Origin: Clostridia bacterium
GTDB lineage: Bacteria; Bacillota; Clostridia; UBA1381; UBA9506
Direction of reading: 5' to 3'
Assembly (NCBI GenBank): GCA_017396465.1
Contig: JAFQLU010000033.1
Span: forward strand, 1 to 40,894
Length of the DNA stretch: 40,894 bases
The notes under the pieces were generated by a model that was given only the letters and a program-made list of their open reading frames with translations, searched no databases and had not been told where the DNA came from. The number at the start of each line of letters is the position of its first letter. Position 1 is the stretch's first letter. This document shows positions 8,001-16,347 of this stretch, piece after piece. A program made the position numbers and the translations under genes.

Positions 8001-11000
8001 TTATTTTTCAAAAATAACTTCTTCTGCCTGCGGTTTTAATCCTGTAAGTGCATCTAAAACCAGAACCTTTACTTCTGTGTAAGCTGCTGCAGGAGCATCC
8101 ACCGAAACAAGCTTGGTATCAGCAACAATGGCAGAACCTACGCCAACCAGCTGTTTGCCGTTATAGAGCGCAACAACTGCTTCGCCGGATACAGGTGCAT
8201 CGTATGCTGCAGTTACCGTGACGGTGCCGTCACCGTTATCCACAACGCCTGTTGCGGGAGCAAACTCGATATAGTCTAAGGTGTACTTATATTTTGCGTC
8301 AGCTGTGATGGCAACATCTGCGTTGATTACATAGCTGCCTGCTTCTAAGTACAGTTTGTTTACGTATTTGCTTACGGGAGCGGTATCCCAAACATCGTAA
8401 ACAGAACCTAAGTTTTCCACATAGCCGCCCTTGTTGTTACCAATCAGCTGATCGCCGATGGTTAAAGTAACGGTACTCAGGTGTCTGGTCATTTCTGCGC
8501 TGTAAGGATTGCCGTCTTTATCTACTGTGATTTCGCCGACTACGTATGTGATATCATAGTAGCCGCTCTTCTCTACCACAACAGGGATTTTCTGTGTGGG
8601 CTTCCCGTTTGCCCAACTGTTGTGTGCAACAGCGCTTCCGCTTGCGTATGCTAAGTCTTTTTTCACGTTTCCGCTGGTGTAATCTTCAAACTCGAATCTG
8701 GTAACATCGTCTGCCGCAATCACATTGTTTTCAACAGGCGTAAACTCAATGTAGTCAAAGTAGACCGCGATATCTTTCAGCTCACCACCACGCGGATAAA
8801 TCCGAAGAATCAGATCCTGTTTTCCGCCCTTCAGCTCAATTCTGCTCTTATATTTTGTTGCTTTTGCCCATGTGCTGGAGAAGTATGCAATTTTGCCGTC
8901 TTCGCCCTTCACTTCATCTATAATCTCATATGCACTGCCCTGGGTTAATACGGGATCAGTTGTTGTATCGTCAACAAAAATGCTCCAACCGCTGACACCA
9001 AAGCATACTACAGAGGACATATCATACATACCTGCTGTTTTTACGTTAATCGGAACGATAACATCCACATAGGCTACGTCGCACTTGCCGTCTGCGCTGT
9101 CGAATGCTAAATATTTTCCTTCCGATGCGCCGGCACCGTTACTGATAGTGGGAACATAGGTTGTGCCGTCGTTTTGGGGAACAGTTACGCCGTCTGCATA
9201 GTTTTCCAGTTCCAGACGGGTTGTTTCTGTGCCGCTGATCGGTGCAACATAGCCGGAGATATCCACATAGTCAAAGGCATATGCAACGCCTAAAGATTCG
9301 CCGCGGCTTTTCACAACATAAATCAAGCTGTGTGCGCCGGCTTCGATATCCGCTGTGAAGCGATACAGTTTTTTCAGCCAGCCGTTTTTGTTCTGATATA
9401 CTTCGCCGTTTTCGGATAAATCTTCGAAGCTTGTGTTATCTTTGTTGATGATGCAGATAGGCTCACCTTCTGTGTTGTCGACATAAACATAGACGTCACT
9501 TAAGTTCGCAGAATATGCACCAACGTGGTCAAACTGATATGTGCCTTTGTTTTCCGCGTAGAAAGGCAGAGTGAATGTGGTTTCGTTGCCGCCGCCTGCG
9601 TATGCTAAAACGCCGTTATCTGCTGCAGCATTTTCCCATTTATAAACCACAGGTGTGAATTTTTCCATATGGTCGGAGAAGTTCACATGGGTTGTCTTTT
9701 TCGTAGAAACCGAAAGCTCGGAGCTGGACAGTTCCAGATAGTCCAGATACAGGGCGATATCGCCTGCTCCGCGCTTCTTCAGCTCAAAAATCAAGGTGTG
9801 TTCGCCTTCCGTAAGCGGTAAGGAGAAGCGATTGGAGGTTGCCATTGCCCAAGAGCTTTCAAACACGGGGAATATGCCTTCGCTGTTTTTCTCGTCCAGG
9901 TTTTCCTTGATAACAGTTGTGTTCACAGGACCGTTATCTTTGCTGTCCACATAAATGTTTAATGCACTTGTGCCTGCGTTAACCACATATTCTGCGGAGT
10001 ATGTGCCGTCTGCCTGCACGGTAACAGGGATTTCGAAGTCAACAAAATCAGGTGCTAAGCCGTCTGCACTGTCGAAGAATGCGTATGCAGAACCACTACA
10101 TCCCGAAGAGGATACAGTTTTGGGTGTGTAGATTGTGCCGTCTGTCTGCTCAAAGGACACGCCGCTTATATAATCTTCCATTTCCACTCTTGCAGTTTTT
10201 CCGGGTGCTAAAATCGCCTTTTTGGGATTGAACTCAATGTAGTCCAAGCAGAACAGGAAGGGCTGTGCCTGTGTGGTGGCAGTGGGCAGATTGACTTCTA
10301 CCTTCACCTTGTGATTGCCCGCCGTGAGGTATTCCACATTTTTCTTGTAGCGCATCAGAGGTGTGTACTGCCAGGGGTATGTGTTGCCCAAAGACAGGTC
10401 TAAATCATAGGAATTGTCGTTCTTACCGATTTCTACATCGTCCACATAAAAGGTCATGTGACTTACGAATGTGCTGTTTGTGTGATAGCTTGCCGCATAA
10501 CGGATGTCATATGCGCCGTCTGTGGGCAGGTTTACATTAAAATCAAAGGTGTAAACCGGGTTTTCCTCGTCTCTGGGAAGAACAACGTTGCTTACGTATT
10601 CGCCGGCCTGGTTAGAGGAAACCAGCTTTCCGCCGCTGGCAAGATCGGATTTTTTAACAATCCCTGTATAGGGGAAGTGATCTTCAAACTCGTACCGCAC
10701 TGCGCTGTCGCTGATGACCTCCTTATCGGTTGTGACCGTTGCGGAAATGGGTTTACCATAGGTGCCCAAGGGTGCCCAAGGATATACGTTTACGGTGTAT
10801 TCCGTGCCATACGCAAGGCCGGAAATGCTTTTTGTGTAGGACTCTGCTCTGTCTTCGTCCTTTTTATAGAAGTCTGTCTGATAGTGCTTGGAGGTGGTAA
10901 CCGTACCGTTGGGGTTCACAACTTCCACTTTATACCCGCGGACGAAGTGATCCTGCTGGATTTCGTCATATTCTGCCATAGCCGCGTTGTTGGGGAAGGT

Positions 11001-12143
11001 TACGGTAACGGTTGTACCCTTGGCAGAAGCTGTAAGCTCCGTGCCTGCAGGGAACGCCGCAACGCTTTTCACCTGTTCGCGTTTTTCATCTGTATACAGA
11101 TAGTTGTCACCATCGTTTGCCACATCATCGTCTGTGCGGTCTTTGACAATGGCAGGAATATCAATTACCCAGGGATCGTCAATAAATTCACCCTTGGTGT
11201 AGTCTAAACGGTAAATGCGTACCACGCCGTCTTTTACCTCAAACATAGAGCCCTGGCTGGAATAGGTGATGTTGCCGGTGGAGGTTGCGCCCAGCTCTTC
11301 CAAATAGCCGCCGCCAACCAATGCGGACTGATAGGATGTAAAGCCGTCCTGCCAGATGGTCTGGGGCAGATTTGCCGCTACGTGCCAATGCGCCGTGATA
11401 TTCACAATCTGGGGACGGTTCTTTAAGAATTCCACAAATTCATCTGTGTATTTATCACCGGAAACATTAAAGATGGTTCCGTCGATGGGATGATGCAGAA
11501 GCAAGAATACCGGTTCGGTGGAATCCGGAATCACGCCTTCGGGGAACTTGCCGTCTACTGCGTTTTCACTGTTTTCAGCGATAGCCGCGTCGATTTCGTT
11601 CATGAGCCACTCTTGTGTTTCAGCAGTTGCCTGACCGTTATAGTCCTTTGCACCGCCGGCGATAAAATGGTAGCCGTTTACCACTTCGTGGTGGTTCATG
11701 TTGAAGCCTGTGTAGGTTTCAAAGGTGTTGATTGCTGTGTTCGATACATCCACATCCGTGTTGGACTGGGGGAACTCATGGTTGCCCATTGCGTATGCAA
11801 TGATGTCGTCTTTTGTAAAGCCTGCCGTTTCCACAGCACCGTATACATTCTCGTAAGGTGTGATATCTGTGGGGTCAGAGGATGCGGACGGATAGTAGAT
11901 TACGTCGCCCACAAAGGCTAAACCGTCCATGTCATTTCCACCCAATGTCTTCAAGGTAGAAAGTGCGTTTGTCAGATTCGGAACGCCGTTCCCCGTAGCC
12001 GTTACATGGCTATCGTTGATTACACCGAACCGAAGGTCCACTTTTTCTGTTTGTGCTTCCCATGCGCCTGCAGGAATACTGATACAGGAAACCAGCATTG
12101 CTACCGTCAGGCATACAGAAAGCAGTTTTTTCATGCTGTGCAT
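8001..12143 (-). CDS. MPE-4: secreted calcineurin-like phosphoesterase with FN3 and five CBM6-like modules
   Basis: A 1380-aa exported protein with an ATG at 12143 behind GAGGGAGGAAATTTT. Signal peptide 1-27 (PAGA-WEA). Catalytic motifs: D44-x-H46 (NDSH), GD at 79-80 in a distinctive GDVIYYPSASSDPTD loop shared only with MPE-6, GNHE at 120-123, LHHP around H217 and AH-x-H at 251-254 (ITAHWH). An FN3-like domain follows (about 370-475). Five E-rich/DY-ending modules come next, opening at VRYEFEDH, RVEMEDY, HVNFSDH, RLELENY and RFEFEDY. The third is the most diverged and has lost the usual acidic opening. The C-terminal Ig-like domain begins near DNGDGTVTVTAAYDAPVSGE. No cell-wall anchor is visible. 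With MPE-6 it forms a sub-lineage that has one module more than MPE-2, 3 and 5. Its function is inferred from the family only. Confidence 0.92.
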   Translation of the reverse strand: MHSMKKLLSVCLTVAMLVSCISIPAGAWEAQTEKVDLRFGVINDSHVTATGNGVPNLTNALSTLKTLGGNDMDGLAFVGDVIYYPSASSDPTDITPYENVYGAVETAGFTKDDIIAYAMGNHEFPQSNTDVDVSNTAINTFETYTGFNMNHHEVVNGYHFIAGGAKDYNGQATAETQEWLMNEIDAAIAENSENAVDGKFPEGVIPDSTEPVFLLLHHPIDGTIFNVSGDKYTDEFVEFLKNRPQIVNITAHWHVAANLPQTIWQDGFTSYQSALVGGGYLEELGATSTGNITYSSQGSMFEVKDGVVRIYRLDYTKGEFIDDPWVIDIPAIVKDRTDDDVANDGDNYLYTDEKREQVKSVAAFPAGTELTASAKGTTVTVTFPNNAAMAEYDEIQQDHFVRGYKVEVVNPNGTVTTSKHYQTDFYKKDEDRAESYTKSISGLAYGTEYTVNVYPWAPLGTYGKPISATVTTDKEVISDSAVRYEFEDHFPYTGIVKKSDLASGGKLVSSNQAGEYVSNVVLPRDEENPVYTFDFNVNLPTDGAYDIRYAASYHTNSTFVSHMTFYVDDVEIGKNDNSYDLDLSLGNTYPWQYTPLMRYKKNVEYLTAGNHKVKVEVNLPTATTQAQPFLFCLDYIEFNPKKAILAPGKTARVEMEDYISGVSFEQTDGTIYTPKTVSSSGCSGSAYAFFDSADGLAPDFVDFEIPVTVQADGTYSAEYVVNAGTSALNIYVDSKDNGPVNTTVIKENLDEKNSEGIFPVFESSWAMATSNRFSLPLTEGEHTLIFELKKRGAGDIALYLDYLELSSSELSVSTKKTTHVNFSDHMEKFTPVVYKWENAAADNGVLAYAGGGNETTFTLPFYAENKGTYQFDHVGAYSANLSDVYVYVDNTEGEPICIINKDNTSFEDLSENGEVYQNKNGWLKKLYRFTADIEAGAHSLIYVVKSRGESLGVAYAFDYVDISGYVAPISGTETTRLELENYADGVTVPQNDGTTYVPTISNGAGASEGKYLAFDSADGKCDVAYVDVIVPINVKTAGMYDMSSVVCFGVSGWSIFVDDTTTDPVLTQGSAYEIIDEVKGEDGKIAYFSSTWAKATKYKSRIELKGGKQDLILRIYPRGGELKDIAVYFDYIEFTPVENNVIAADDVTRFEFEDYTSGNVKKDLAYASGSAVAHNSWANGKPTQKIPVVVEKSGYYDITYVVGEITVDKDGNPYSAEMTRHLSTVTLTIGDQLIGNNKGGYVENLGSVYDVWDTAPVSKYVNKLYLEAGSYVINADVAITADAKYKYTLDYIEFAPATGVVDNGDGTVTVTAAYDAPVSGEAVVALYNGKQLVGVGSAIVADTKLVSVDAPAAAYTEVKVLVLDALTGLKPQAEEVIFEK

Positions 12144-12216
12144 AAAATTTCCTCCCTCATGGTTATTTTATGATTTTTCATGCATTCTGCACAAAAAACC
12201 AAAGTATTACTTATAT

Positions 12217-12246
12217 ATTATACCATTTTCGCCCACATACTGTCAA
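12217..12246 (-). promoter_or_regulatory. Sigma-A-type promoter of MPE-4
   Basis: TTGACA (12241-12246) and TATAAT (12217-12222) on the minus strand, spacer 18 bp. An AAGTA-A-TACTT dyad at 12202-12212 lies at the predicted start site. Confidence 0.85.
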
Positions 12247-12257
12247 TGTTTTTTTAC

Positions 12258-12301
12258 GATTATATTACAAAAGGAGCCGTCGTCAAAACGACGGCTCCTT
12301 T
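12258..12301 (-). terminator. Strong terminator downstream of MPE-5
   Basis: A perfect 14-bp stem with a 4-nt loop (12270-12301, core GGAGCCGTCGT) is followed by TTTTGTAATATAAT on the minus strand. It lies about 230 nt beyond the MPE-5 stop and just upstream of the MPE-4 promoter. The stem is symmetric and might also work on the plus strand, though the T-run there is short. Confidence 0.8.
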
Positions 12302-12302
12302 G

Positions 12303-12528
12303 GGATGGACGCAAAATAGTGCAGATTTGGCAAACTGAGTCCCGAAGCTGTATATGGATACTGCGAGAGGCGAAGTTTGTCAAAAACGCAAAGCATATAT
12401 CATTGAAATACGTTATATAACGAATTACTACTTTGATTTTAGTCTCATGTAATCCTTTTTCTTTGAAAACGGATATATAGAAACCTTTTCTGTACTTTGC
12501 GTGGTCTGTGCATTTTGCTACAGACCTT
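12303..12528. repeat. Unassigned 226-bp spacer with an inverted repeat
   Basis: No convincing ORF lies between the MPE-5 stop and its terminator. On the plus strand TTTGGCAAACT (about 12328) and AGTTTGTCAAA (about 12375) can pair over 11 bp, including one G-U pair, and enclose GAGTCCCGAAGCTG and GCGAGAGGCGA. A second hairpin, GGTCTGT/ACAGACC (about 12510-12533), is followed on the plus strand by TTTTATTTT. The G-U pair favours a plus-strand RNA for the first structure. It resembles an interspersed intergenic repeat or small structured RNA; I cannot confirm that it occurs elsewhere. Confidence 0.4.
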
Positions 12529-15500
12529 TTATTTTACTGTAAGTATTTTATCTGCACATACGGGCTTAAGTGCACCGACACTGCTCCACGCAAATGCCTT
12601 TGCGGAGGTAACAGCACCGGAAACAGGTGCAGAAACGGTAACAGTTGTTGCGCCGTTCACCTCTGTTGTTCCGATAGCTACCAACGCACCACCGTTATAC
12701 AACGCCAGAACAACCGTTCCGGTCACGGGTGTGTCGTAAGAAAGATTTGCCGTTGCAACACCGCCCGACAGGGTTACGGTTTCTCCCTGCGGCGCAAGCT
12801 TTACGTAGTCCATTGCCATAGCGCCCTGCGTGTTGTTGTTTCCGCCCCAGGGAGAACGGTTATCAATCACAAATATCAAGGTGTGCGCACCTTCGGAAAG
12901 GTCAATCGAGAAGTCGATAACGCCTGCAGGATAATCCCTGGTAAAGAAGGTTGCGTTATGGGAAATGCTTGTTGCCTGTTTGGGGAAGTCCGGTGCGACT
13001 TCGCCGTTTTCTCTGTTATTTAAGGTAAGAATCGGTTCTGAATCCACAGAATCCAGATACATGTTGATTTCACTTAAGTGACTTGCAAAACCAAAGCAAA
13101 ATTCGCCGTTATATACGCCGCCCTTCGCTACCTCAACAGGCAAAGTAAAGGTTACAGGGTCCATACCAAATCCACCGGAATATACATATTTCCCTGCGCT
13201 TGCGCCGGCATTGATTCCAACGTTGGGAACTCTTCCGAAGTTATCGATATAGTTTTCGATTTCAAAAACGGTTTCGCCTTCCGGCTTCACTTCTCTGTTC
13301 ACAGGAACAAATTCCACATAGTCAAAGCAGCCTGCCACATCGTTATTGGGCTCAGGGCGAACCTTTGCGGTAAAGGTCAGATCGGAAAATCCCTTGGGAA
13401 GCTCAGCTTCAAAGCTATAGCGCACGGCGTTGTGCCAGCGTTCGCCGAAATAGGTATATTTCTGCAGCTCGTTATTGAAAGCGTCTAACGTTTTTGCCGT
13501 TATCTTGTCCTCTGTGTTCAGCACCGTGCCGTTTAAGGAAATTTCAAAGACGGTGTGCACATTGGACATCACATAGCTGATTTTATATGTTCCTGCTTCT
13601 TCCACATAAACCGGCAAGGTAAGAACTTCGTCCTTGTCTGTGACAGATGTGTCGATATAGGCGTATGTTACGCCTTCTGTGGTGGAGGAATCAAACACTT
13701 CCATTTTAACAGGCGCAAATTCTTCTGCGTAGTTTTCAAATTCCACACGGGTGGAGCTGTTTCCCGAAATTCGCTCCAGATTGGATTTCAATTCGATATA
13801 ATCCAGATACAGCGCGATATCTCCCTGATTCGAACGTTTGGCAATATCAAAAATCAAGGTGTGCTTTCCTTCCGGAAGCGACACGGTTGTGGTGTGTTCT
13901 CTTGCCGCCGCCCATGTACTGGAGAAAACGGGATATTTTCCGTCGGAGCCTTTGGAATCTAAAGTTCTGGAAGAAAGATTTACATTGATAGGCTCGGAAT
14001 CCATGGAATCCAGATAAATATTAAGAGGACTGACGCCGTCAACAATTACGTATTTCATGGTGTAGTCTGCTGCAGCCGTTACGTTGATAGGTACTTCAAA
14101 CTGCACCGCTTCGGGACCGATACCGTCCTTGGTGTCGAAGAATGCGTATGCACCGCCGCTGGCGTTATCGGACAATTCTACTTTTGGTTTATCTGTTGTT
14201 CCGTCTGTCTGGGGAATGGTGACATCACCGATATATTTTTCCAGTTCTGCTCTTGCCGCCGTTCCGGGAGAAACAATCATGGTTTCCGGTGTGAACTGGA
14301 TATAGTCCAGCGCAAAGAGGTAGGGCTGAGCCTGCGCTGTTGCAGTCGGAAGCGGAATGGTTACCGTTACGGTGTGCTTTCCTTTGGAAAGCGAAATCCC
14401 TGTTTTGCGGTATTTGGACATGGGGATATAGGACCAGGGGAAGCCGCCGCCTGCGGATAAGTCTTCCACGAAGCTTTTATCATTGGTACCAACCACTTCG
14501 CCGTCCACATCAATGGTCACATAGCTGACATAAGTATTATCCTTATGACAACCTGCGGCGTAAATGATTTCGTAGGTATCGTCGGCAGGCATCACCACAT
14601 CAAAGGAAAAGGTGTGGGGATTTTCCACTTCGTTTCTGCCTAAACATCCATAGGGCTGAAGGTCGCCTGCCTGATTGGAGCATACCAGCTTTCCGCCGCT
14701 GGCGTTATCGGAGGCTTTAATCAGCTTTGCATACGGGTAATAATCTTCAAATTCGTAACGGATGGAACTATCCGGAACTTCTTCCGCTTCGGTGGTAAAT
14801 TCTACCGAAATCGGTGCGCCGTAGCTACCAAAAGGCGTCATGGGATATACGTTCAGGATATATTCCGTTCCGTATGTCAGGCCGCTTAAGGTCTGTGTCG
14901 CGGTTTCGGCGCGGTCTGCTTCTGCTTTCCAGAATTCTGCCTGATACTGAACAGAAGCCGCAACCACACCGCTCTTTTTGTTCACCATCTCAATTTTATA
15001 CGCACGGATGAAATTATCCTGCTGGATTTCATCATAGGTTTCCATGTATGCGTTCATGGGATAGGTGAAGGTCACACTGTTGCCGTCTGTTTTGTCCACA
15101 GTAACAGTTGCACCTTCGGGATATGCCGCAGCAGATGTTACTGCCGCTCTTTTTTCGTTGGTATACAGCATGGATGCTGTATCGTTGGTTTCGTCATCGT
15201 CCAAACGGTCTGCTACAATTGCAGGAATGTCTACAACGAAGGGCTCACCGATATACGCGCCGTTTTTATAGTCAATACGGTAGAGATAAACGACATTATC
15301 TTTTACTTCCAGGAAAGAACCCTGCGAACACATCTGGTCTGTGATTTCAAAAGGCTCCTTACAACCCCACTGGGACTGGTAGCCGCCGGCGGTCATAGGA
15401 GACTGGAACGCCGTAAAGCCTGCATCCTGACCAATAATTTGAGGATGTTGTGCCAAAAGATGTTTGTGCGCCGTGATGAAAACCACCTGAGGACGAGCCG

Positions 15501-16278
15501 CTAAAAACGCCTTGAATTCTGCGGAATAGTGGCTGCCGGTCTGGTTTGCAAGGGTGCCTGCCATCGGCTGATGCAAGAATAAGAAGACGGGCTTTTCAGA
15601 ATCGGGCACACCACCTTCGTATACCACAGCTAATGTGTCGTCCGAGGTATCGTCCGCCGTTTCGTTATCGTAAACGGTTGTTCTTTCTTCTGTTTCGTTG
15701 GTGGAATCTTCGCACAGAGCTTTATCGATTTCTTCTATGTAGTATTTTTCCATTGCTCTGCTGTGAACATTGTTATAGGTTTCCGGTCCACCGGCAATCA
15801 TGTGAAAACCGTTATAGGTTGTGTGCTGGTTTCTGGGACCGTATTCTTCTTCAAATGCGGTGATGGCGTTTGCAGAGGTTATTGCATCGCTTCCGCTTCC
15901 CTGAGGAAACTCGTGGTTACCCATAGCGTATGCAATGACGTCTTCTTTGGACCAGCCTGCTTTTTCCAGACCTGCCCAGAGCTTCTGATACCCTTTGCGG
16001 TCTGTCAGCGGTGTGTCCGTTGCCTTGGTGTAATACACATTGTCACCCACAAAAGCGAGTTTTTCCATTCCTAAGGCTTTGAGTGCAGTAAGTGCCGCGA
16101 CGTTCAGCGCATCACCGGAACCGGAGCTTGTGATGTGTGTGTCATTTAAGATACCCAATCTCAAATCCGCTTCATTTGTTCTTGTTTCCCAGGCAGATGC
16201 AGGAACGACAAATACAAAGCTTGCAAAAACAACTGCCAGCGCAAGACTCAATGACAAGATTTTTTTGCTTGTTTTCAT
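12529..16278 (-). CDS. MPE-5: secreted calcineurin-like phosphoesterase with FN3 and four CBM6-like modules
   Basis: A 1249-aa exported paralogue. The start at 16278 follows CAGGAGGATTTGAT, which is not the GAGGGAGGAA site used by the other copies; the in-frame start at 16335 lies inside a hairpin and gives no signal peptide. Signal peptide 1-29 (PASA-WET). Motifs: D46-x-H48, GD at 78-79 (GDNVYYTKATDTPLTD), GNHE near 120, LHQP (Gln for the second His) and ITAHKH. The catalytic domain, including the acidic insertion near residue 210, is nearly the same as in MPE-3. An FN3-like domain follows. The four modules open at IRYEFEDY, RAELEKY, RVEFENY and FEIENY. The Ig-like tail begins at ETVTLSGGVATANLSYD. 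No promoter is visible in the 69-nt gap after MPE-6, so it is probably co-transcribed with it. Confidence 0.92.
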   Translation of the reverse strand: MKTSKKILSLSLALAVVFASFVFVVPASAWETRTNEADLRLGILNDTHITSSGSGDALNVAALTALKALGMEKLAFVGDNVYYTKATDTPLTDRKGYQKLWAGLEKAGWSKEDVIAYAMGNHEFPQGSGSDAITSANAITAFEEEYGPRNQHTTYNGFHMIAGGPETYNNVHSRAMEKYYIEEIDKALCEDSTNETEERTTVYDNETADDTSDDTLAVVYEGGVPDSEKPVFLFLHQPMAGTLANQTGSHYSAEFKAFLAARPQVVFITAHKHLLAQHPQIIGQDAGFTAFQSPMTAGGYQSQWGCKEPFEITDQMCSQGSFLEVKDNVVYLYRIDYKNGAYIGEPFVVDIPAIVADRLDDDETNDTASMLYTNEKRAAVTSAAAYPEGATVTVDKTDGNSVTFTYPMNAYMETYDEIQQDNFIRAYKIEMVNKKSGVVAASVQYQAEFWKAEADRAETATQTLSGLTYGTEYILNVYPMTPFGSYGAPISVEFTTEAEEVPDSSIRYEFEDYYPYAKLIKASDNASGGKLVCSNQAGDLQPYGCLGRNEVENPHTFSFDVVMPADDTYEIIYAAGCHKDNTYVSYVTIDVDGEVVGTNDKSFVEDLSAGGGFPWSYIPMSKYRKTGISLSKGKHTVTVTIPLPTATAQAQPYLFALDYIQFTPETMIVSPGTAARAELEKYIGDVTIPQTDGTTDKPKVELSDNASGGAYAFFDTKDGIGPEAVQFEVPINVTAAADYTMKYVIVDGVSPLNIYLDSMDSEPINVNLSSRTLDSKGSDGKYPVFSSTWAAAREHTTTVSLPEGKHTLIFDIAKRSNQGDIALYLDYIELKSNLERISGNSSTRVEFENYAEEFAPVKMEVFDSSTTEGVTYAYIDTSVTDKDEVLTLPVYVEEAGTYKISYVMSNVHTVFEISLNGTVLNTEDKITAKTLDAFNNELQKYTYFGERWHNAVRYSFEAELPKGFSDLTFTAKVRPEPNNDVAGCFDYVEFVPVNREVKPEGETVFEIENYIDNFGRVPNVGINAGASAGKYVYSGGFGMDPVTFTLPVEVAKGGVYNGEFCFGFASHLSEINMYLDSVDSEPILTLNNRENGEVAPDFPKQATSISHNATFFTRDYPAGVIDFSIDLSEGAHTLIFVIDNRSPWGGNNNTQGAMAMDYVKLAPQGETVTLSGGVATANLSYDTPVTGTVVLALYNGGALVAIGTTEVNGATTVTVSAPVSGAVTSAKAFAWSSVGALKPVCADKILTVK

Positions 16279-16298
16279 ATCAAATCCTCCTGATATAA

Positions 16299-16331
16299 AT
16301 GAAAATTGTGGCACCGCCAAAAGGCGGTGCC
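16299..16331 (-). terminator. Weak terminator or attenuator between MPE-6 and MPE-5
   Basis: A perfect 9-bp stem GGCACCGCC/GGCGGTGCC with a 4-nt loop (16310-16331) belongs to the same hairpin type that ends MPE-2 and MPE-4. Here the downstream minus-strand sequence is only ACAATTTTCATTT, a poor T-tract. The MPE-5 ribosome site follows within 20 nt and no promoter lies between. Partial read-through would set the MPE-6:MPE-5 ratio. Confidence 0.6.
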
Positions 16332-16347
16332 GCAATAAGGTTTCAGA

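Noticed and set aside
10458..11207. 249-aa open frame on the plus strand within MPE-4
   Set aside because: Antisense to a clear catalytic and module-coding region, Cys- and Val-rich low-quality protein with no ribosome site. Similar shadows occur opposite MPE-2, 3, 5 and 6.
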